DNA of 10,241 nucleotides from Chrysochromulina tobinii (taxonomy: Eukaryota; Haptophyta; Prymnesiales; Chrysochromulinaceae): NCBI GenBank assembly GCA_001275005.1, contig JWZX01001946.1, positions 1-10,241 of the forward strand, given 5' to 3'. Below are positions 6,768 through 10,241 of this stretch, one piece after another; position 1 is the first letter of the stretch; the number at the start of each line of letters is the position of its first letter. Position numbers and translations under genes: made by a program. The notes beneath the pieces are model-generated. The model was not told the origin of the DNA, did no database searches, and worked only from the letters and a program-made list of their open reading frames with translations.

Positions 6768-9700
6768 TCACACGTGCACTGAGGCGGAACGGCCTTTGCT
6801 AAGCACGGCAGGGGGCACACTTCGATCACTCCTCTGCCCATTGATACCTGACGTGCCACCTTGGCCCATACTGTCCGACGAGACCCAGGCTGCCATCCCC
6901 TCTCGCGTACCTTCGAGGATCCGTCTTTGGCGTGCCGAGGATGCGCTCGCGCTCGCCCCGGACGATGGAATGAGCGCGCCCGCTCCAACGTCGAGCGCCG
7001 AAACATTCGGCACGCGATTCTGCACGACCTCCGACCTCGAACGGCTCGAGGGTTGCACGATGACGTTCGGAACAGCGCGCCCCTTGGACATCGCAGCGCC
7101 CGTGCGGGACGCGTCACCCCCGCACTCTCTAAGTGAGGGGGCCTGGCGGATAGCGGATGGTTGAACTCTCGAGCAGCCGGCATGCGGGCCGCCCGCCGAG
7201 CTCGCCGCCGGCGGTGTGGATGCATCGTCATCGGCAAAGAGGGTTGATCGGTCGACAGTGGTGCTCACTAGAGTGGTACGGGCTGTGGTGGCACGGCCGC
7301 TGCTGCTGGAGGCTGCTGGAACACGACGTTCGGGCGGTGGGAGACGCTGGGCCTGAGGCATCATGCTCGTCTGGTCGTGTGGCGGCATGCAATGGCGCGC
7401 AGACGCCCGAGGATGGTCCATCGACGGCGTGCGGAGCTGGGAGACGCCTGCAATCAATGAGGGCGTGCGCGGCAGCCGTGAGCGCACCTCGGGGGAACCC
7501 ACAGCCGTAGCCGAGCGGCTCCAATCCGGACTGCATCTGAACGAGTGAAGCATGGGCGCTGCTTCAATGGGCTCCGAGTCCATCGACGACACTCGTAGCT
7601 CGTTGAGGCCTCCATCCGTCAAGAGCATGCGCGGCGGCGGTGTGCGATCGGCCATAGCCGCGCGGCTCAAATCCGGGCTGCTGCTGTCCCATCGGCCCGA
7701 GGTCAGGGGACTACTTGGCGAGCGATATGACGGGCTCTTTTGCGCGCGGAGCTGCGCCGTGTGCGCGCGGAGCTCGGCGAGGGTCGGAAAAGCTCCGGAA
7801 GGCGAAGAACGTCGCGCGCGCGGCCGCGGACGACGGGCCAGTGCAGCGAGGCGCACCCGGCAAAGCAACGTGTATGTGAGCAGCCGTGCGGGAGGAGCAA
7901 TCCTGAGCGCGGCGGGCGACCCGATAGACCTCCACACCACCTGCCAAACGCCACCCACCGCCTCGTGCATCGGTAAACCGGCTGGCGCTCCTGATGGCGC
8001 TTCGAGCACCGCGTCTGCCAGTGCTCGCCAACGGATGGCGAGCCTTTGCAGCCTTCGACCGCGGCGGCTCATCCTCAGCCAGTGAGCGCGTACGCGGCCG
8101 TTTACCGATTCGGCGCGCGACTGGCGCAACTGTTGCGCTTCGAGCCACCTGCGAGCATAGTTTTGAATGAGCAACGCCGCACCCTCGCTCAATTTGGAAA
8201 GCTCTGCCTCCCTTGCGCGCACCCGTACAAGCGCGGCCTCCGCTGCCCGCCTTCGCGCGCGCGCCTCTGCAAGCGCGGCCTCCGCTGCCCGCATGCGCGC
8301 GCGCCTCTGCAAGATAGTCGCGGCCTGCTCAAGGCGCGCCGCTTTCAGCGTGACCGCCTCCTCGCGTCTCATCGCATCAGATTGCGCCATATCCAACCTG
8401 TCCCCCGGCGTCTCGGCGTGCTTCTGCTGCGACGCCGCCGCCGTCGTCTCCTGCGCCGCTTGCTGCGCCATCTGTGCCCTGCGCTGCTGCTCGGTGAAAC
8501 TGTCGGTTATGCGCGCAGCATTGGGACTGATCAAACCCTTCATAGATGTGCGCTTGATCTTCAGGTAGACGTACGTGGCGATGCCGAGAAAGATGAGAGC
8601 CAGGAAGATCGCGAGCGCAATCGTGGCCGCAAGAAAGTCGCCCTGAAGGAGCGGGGATGCCGCCAGACGCCCTTCGTAGGCACGCCCTGGTGATGCTGGC
8701 GGCCACGAGGGTGGCAGAGGAGGTGGTGAGGGTGGTGGCGGCGACGGCGGTGGTGGCAACGGCGGCGAGGGTGGTGACGGCGACGGCGGTGGTGGCGACG
8801 GCGGCGGTGAGGGGAGTGGTGGAGAAGGAGGCGGCGGCGACGGTGGTGGCGGTGCTACTACGATCGGCACGGAGATTGCAGTCTGCACGCTCACAGGCGA
8901 CGTCCCCACGACAGTCACGCCGAGGGAGCTCGACAGTTGGCTGGAGTTGGTAGCGACGAGCGCGGAGGCCGAAGCTGCGGCTGCGGCGGCGGCGACGGCG
9001 CTGCTGTTGCCTGGGCCGTTGTTGGGAATGATGAGCGTGATGGAGAGCAGCACGCTGCCCGCAGAGGCGCGCACGTTAATCACGCAAGTGGGGTGGTAGC
9101 AATTGAGCGATGTGCTGAGCAAGTTTGTGAGATTGCCCAGCTCAGTGGCTCCGAGAGACGCCACGTCACCACCAATTGTGAGGCCGAGCTGCACGACCGT
9201 TGCCGTTACGGAGACGATGCTTTGGCCGCTGGTCAGAGGCGAGACGGGCGGGGAGGAGGGCGGCGACGGCGACGGTGGTGGCGACGGAGGAGGGGGTGCA
9301 GGAGGAGGAGAGGGCGACGGGGGCGGCGGCGATGGTGGGGGCGGCGACGGCGGTGGCGGCGATGGCGGCGGCGGCGACGGGGTTGGAGGTGATGGAGGTG
9401 GCGGGGAAGGTGGCGGCGACAACGGTGGCGGAGGCGATGGAGGTGGCGGCGACGGAGGCGGAGAAGAGGGCGGAGACGGTGATGGAGGCGGAGGTGAAGG
9501 AAGTGGCGAGGGCGGCGGGGGCAAAGGCGTCGGCGAGGGCGGAGGCGGAGGCGGACGAAAGAAGCGCCGTCCACAGTCGGTGCAGTCGGTGCCAAAGTCG
9601 CACTGCACCGGCGCGCCGAACAAGGCGGTGAGCGACCCCGGCCCGCCGTCCTGGCATGCGGCATTGTTGGCCTGTGTGCACGAGTCATCGCATGCCATTG

Positions 9701-10241
9701 GTGGGGGCGGCGAGGGAGGCGGTGGCGAGGGCGGCGGCGGAGTCGGCGGTGGTGAGGGTGGGGGCGGACGAAAAAAGCGCCGTCCACAGTCGGTGCAGTC
9801 GGTGCCAAAGTCGCACTGTGCCGGCGCGCCGAACAAGGCGGTGAGCGACCCCGGCCCACCGTCCTGGCATGCTGCGTTGTTGGCCTGTGTGCACGAGTCA
9901 TCGCATGCCATTGGTGGAGGCGGCGAAGGAGGGGGGGAGGGAGGAGGCGGAGACGGCGGGTGCATATAACGCGCGCCGCAGTCGGCGCAGTCCGTGCCCA
10001 GGGCGCACTGAGCCACGGCGCCATACAAAGCAGTCAGGGAGCCTGGACCACCGTCCTGGCAAACTTGATTCAGTACGAGCGCGCACGTATTGGCACACCA
10101 CATTGGCGGCGGCGAGGGCGGCGGCGAGGGCGGCGAGGGCGGTGGCGACGGTGGAGGCGAGGGAGGAGGCGGTAAGGGCGGCGGTGAAGGTGGTGGTGAC
10201 AACGGTGGTGGAGATGGTGGCGGTGGGGAAGGGGGGGGCGG
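6768..10241 (-). CDS. Large type I membrane protein: Cys modules, Ser-Pro-rich tracts, TM helix, IQ-motif cytoplasmic tail (5' partial)
   Basis: The frame stays open as Pro/Ser codons to the right edge, so the start and any signal peptide lie outside. Residues count from 10202. Order: Pro-rich; Cys module 1 (34-83); spacer; module 2 (98-145); spacer; module 3 (169-216); a long SPPPP tract to about 319; a globular domain (320-450) with the Cys pair LNCYHPTC and sequons NLT, NSS and NSS; a second Pro tract; one TM helix (523-547, FLAATIALAIFLALIFLGIA) ending in a basic KIKR stop-transfer; then a tail of about 597 residues. The tail starts with Arg/Ala/Gln-rich helices (560-680) holding ILQRRARMR (Q632) and the IQ-like LLIQNYARRW (I679), likely calmodulin contacts. 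It ends Ser/Arg/Pro-rich and disordered. Such Pro tracts are O-glycosylated in algal wall proteins (pherophorin/extensin type). A wall-linked adhesin or surface sensor is inferred. An undetected intron in the Arg-rich part cannot be excluded. Confidence 0.75.
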   Translation of the reverse strand, partial: PPPPSPPPPSPPPLSPPPSPPPLPPPPSPPPSPPPSPPSPPPSPPPMWCANTCALVLNQVCQDGGPGSLTALYGAVAQCALGTDCADCGARYMHPPSPPPPSPPPSPPPPMACDDSCTQANNAACQDGGPGSLTALFGAPAQCDFGTDCTDCGRRFFRPPPPSPPPTPPPPSPPPPSPPPPMACDDSCTQANNAACQDGGPGSLTALFGAPVQCDFGTDCTDCGRRFFRPPPPPPSPTPLPPPPSPLPSPPPPSPSPPSSPPPSPPPPSPPPPLSPPPSPPPPSPPTPSPPPPSPPPPSPPPPSPPPPSPSPPPAPPPPSPPPSPSPPSSPPVSPLTSGQSIVSVTATVVQLGLTIGGDVASLGATELGNLTNLLSTSLNCYHPTCVINVRASAGSVLLSITLIIPNNGPGNSSAVAAAAAAASASALVATNSSQLSSSLGVTVVGTSPVSVQTAISVPIVVAPPPPSPPPPSPPLPSPPPSPPPPSPSPPSPPLPPPPSPPPPSPPPLPPSWPPASPGRAYEGRLAASPLLQGDFLAATIALAIFLALIFLGIATYVYLKIKRTSMKGLISPNAARITDSFTEQQRRAQMAQQAAQETTAAASQQKHAETPGDRLDMAQSDAMRREEAVTLKAARLEQAATILQRRARMRAAEAALAEARARRRAAEAALVRVRAREAELSKLSEGAALLIQNYARRWLEAQQLRQSRAESVNGRVRAHWLRMSRRGRRLQRLAIRWRALADAVLEAPSGAPAGLPMHEAVGGVWQVVWRSIGSPAALRIAPPARLLTYTLLCRVRLAALARRPRPRARRSSPSGAFPTLAELRAHTAQLRAQKSPSYRSPSSPLTSGRWDSSSPDLSRAAMADRTPPPRMLLTDGGLNELRVSSMDSEPIEAAPMLHSFRCSPDWSRSATAVGSPEVRSRLPRTPSLIAGVSQLRTPSMDHPRASARHCMPPHDQTSMMPQAQRLPPPERRVPAASSSSGRATTARTTLVSTTVDRSTLFADDDASTPPAASSAGGPHAGCSRVQPSAIRQAPSLRECGGDASRTGAAMSKGRAVPNVIVQPSSRSRSEVVQNRVPNVSALDVGAGALIPSSGASASASSARQRRILEGTREGMAAWVSSDSMGQGGTSGINGQRSDRSVPPAVLSKGRSASVHV
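8136..8324 (-). other. Cytoplasmic IQ-like calmodulin-binding segment
   Basis: Two candidate IQ motifs flank a charged helix: ATILQRRARMR (near residue 632) and LLIQNYARRWLEAQQLR (residues 677-693). The second fits IQxxxRxxxxxxxxR reasonably. IQ motifs bind calmodulin or myosin-type light chains, so calcium signalling could act on this tail. The Arg/Ala-rich bias of the region raises the chance of accidental matches. Confidence 0.5.
8228..8313 (-). repeat. Imperfect DNA tandem repeat in the IQ/Arg-Ala helix, read in two frames
   Basis: A 23-bp sequence is identical at 8228-8250 and 8270-8292 (offset 42). The adjoining 19 bp are identical at 8255-8273 and 8295-8313 (offset 40). The 2-base length difference means the 23-bp part gives the same peptide twice (RAAEAAL), while the 19-bp part is read as LQRRAR in one copy and LAEARAR in the other. 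Both readings keep a helical, Arg/Ala-rich character. Confidence 0.75.
8562..8636 (-). other. Single transmembrane helix of the surface protein
   Basis: Codons 523-547 encode FLAATIALAIFLALIFLGIA and TYVYL, about 25 hydrophobic residues without charge. An acidic residue precedes the helix outside (GDF) and KIKR follows it inside. By the positive-inside rule this puts the Cys modules and Pro tracts outside and the IQ/Ser-rich tail in the cytoplasm. Confidence 0.85.
8690..8852 (-). repeat. Second Ser-Pro-rich tract between ectodomain and TM helix
   Basis: About 50 codons of SPPPP/LPSPP repeats form a stalk that ends in PPLPPSWPPASPG some 20 residues before the membrane helix. It resembles the juxtamembrane stalk of wall-associated proteins. 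On the DNA it shares GGTGGTGGCGACGGCG-type units with the longer tract, which invites slippage and length variation between strains. Confidence 0.8.
8853..9244 (-). other. Globular ectodomain with Cys pair and N-glycosylation sequons
   Basis: Residues about 320-450 form a non-repetitive, strand-rich domain: VSVTATVVQLGLTIGGDVASL, then LNCYHPTCVINVRASAGSV, then an Ala-rich helix (AVAAAAAAASASAL), then SSSLGVTVVGTSPVSVQTA. The AGSV...LGVTV pattern is one I recall from repeated extracellular domains of haptophytes and other marine protists, with a SEA-like feel. The two Cys probably pair. Sequons NLT and two NSS suggest N-glycosylation. No named family is claimed. Confidence 0.5.
9245..9554 (-). 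repeat. Long Ser-Pro-rich low-complexity tract ((S)PPPP units)
   Basis: About 100 codons encode almost only Pro and Ser in SPPPP, SPPP and SPPS patterns between Cys module 3 and the globular ectodomain. Such runs are hydroxylated and O-glycosylated in algal and plant wall proteins and act as stiff rods. The + strand here is dense in GGNGG runs, so this part of the template strand could form G-quadruplexes. The open + strand Gly/Asp-rich frame across it is the mirror of the Pro codons, not a gene. Confidence 0.85.
9555..10103 (-). repeat. Three six-cysteine modules with fixed spacing, separated by Pro-rich spacers
   Basis: Module 1 starts at 10103, module 2 at 9911 and module 3 at 9698, all read leftwards. 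Each has the same spacing, C-x3-C-x7-C-x17-C-x5-C-x2-C, and shares CQDGGPGSLTAL and a GTDCxDCG ending. This predicts three disulfides in a small extracellular domain. The acidic GTDCxDCG end loosely recalls Notch-type or calcium-binding Cys repeats, but that is only a resemblance. Spacers of mostly Pro/Ser lie at about 9912-9959 and 9699-9767. Module 1 is diverged, while modules 2 and 3 are almost identical. Confidence 0.85.
9556..9911 (-). repeat. Recent 213-bp-period tandem duplication (Cys modules 2 and 3)
   Basis: Bases 9556-9698 and 9769-9911 align without gaps at an offset of 213 (71 codons) and differ at 6 of 143 positions, about 96% identity. Four differences are synonymous. The other two fall in a single codon, giving GAPVQC in module 3 and GAPAQC in module 2. 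The near identity next to a far more diverged module 1 points to a recent duplication or gene conversion, with purifying selection on the protein. Confidence 0.85.
10104..10241 (-). repeat. N-proximal Ser-Pro-rich tract running off the right edge
   Basis: From Cys module 1 to the window end every codon in frame is Pro, Ser or Leu (SPPPP/LPPPP units). This shows that the gene continues beyond the window and that a near-edge TTG at 10202 is not a real start. The eight-G run at 10231-10238 is a possible sequencing or slippage site. Confidence 0.8.

Noticed and set aside
7157-8085. Several overlapping Arg/Ala-rich frames on both strands under the tail of the membrane protein
   Set aside because: All are short, compositionally biased and motif-free; they are best explained as shadows of the - strand tail.
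9103-9969. + strand frame encoding long (GGGGD)n glycine-rich protein
   Set aside because: It is the exact complement of Pro codons. The - strand frame has Cys modules with conserved spacing and synonymous substitutions, which identifies the real strand.
10200-10202. TTG as start codon of the membrane-protein gene
   Set aside because: The same frame continues as Pro/Ser codons to the window edge, so the true start and signal peptide lie outside.

Overview
The window looks like nuclear DNA from a GC-rich, gene-dense unicellular alga. A haptophyte is the best guess: the coding bias is strongly GC, a very long frame runs without introns, and one protein combines Ser-Pro-rich cell-wall-type tracts with a six-cysteine DGGPGS...GTDCxDCG module that I associate from memory with haptophytes and other marine protists. 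No database search was possible, so the lineage is an inference. There is nothing prokaryotic such as Shine-Dalgarno-spaced operons, and I saw no tRNA, rRNA or CRISPR.

Left part (1-1192, + strand): the body of a tyrosine recombinase (phage-integrase-like) gene. It is already open at the left edge and ends at a stop before the C-terminal catalytic HxxR and Tyr motifs expected for the family. It is best read as a truncated mobile-element gene, or one whose 3' end has been lost.

Middle (1217-6469, - strand): one uninterrupted 1750-residue gene, convergent with the recombinase and only 24 bases from it. It has an N-terminal acylation signal (MGCAASK), a HET/TIR-like domain, a coiled coil, a second alpha/beta region, a complete superfamily 1 helicase-type ATPase core and a C-terminal helical-repeat or coiled-coil region. 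This layout of sensor or effector, P-loop ATPase and repeats, predicted to sit at a membrane, recalls intracellular immune proteins (HET/NLR and Schlafen-like). It is the most interesting item in the window.

Gap (6470-6767): an AT-richer spacer that probably carries the 3' end of the right-hand gene and the promoter of the middle gene.

Right part (6768 to the right edge, - strand): a large type I membrane protein, 5' incomplete. Outside the cell it has three Cys-rich modules separated by Pro-rich spacers, a long (SPPPP)n tract, an adhesion-type domain with N-glycosylation sequons and a second Pro-rich tract. One transmembrane helix follows, then a cytoplasmic tail with Arg/Ala helices, two IQ-like motifs and a Ser/Arg/Pro-rich end. 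A surface or wall-linked sensor or adhesin is plausible. A functional link between it and the acylated helicase gene is only speculation from adjacency.
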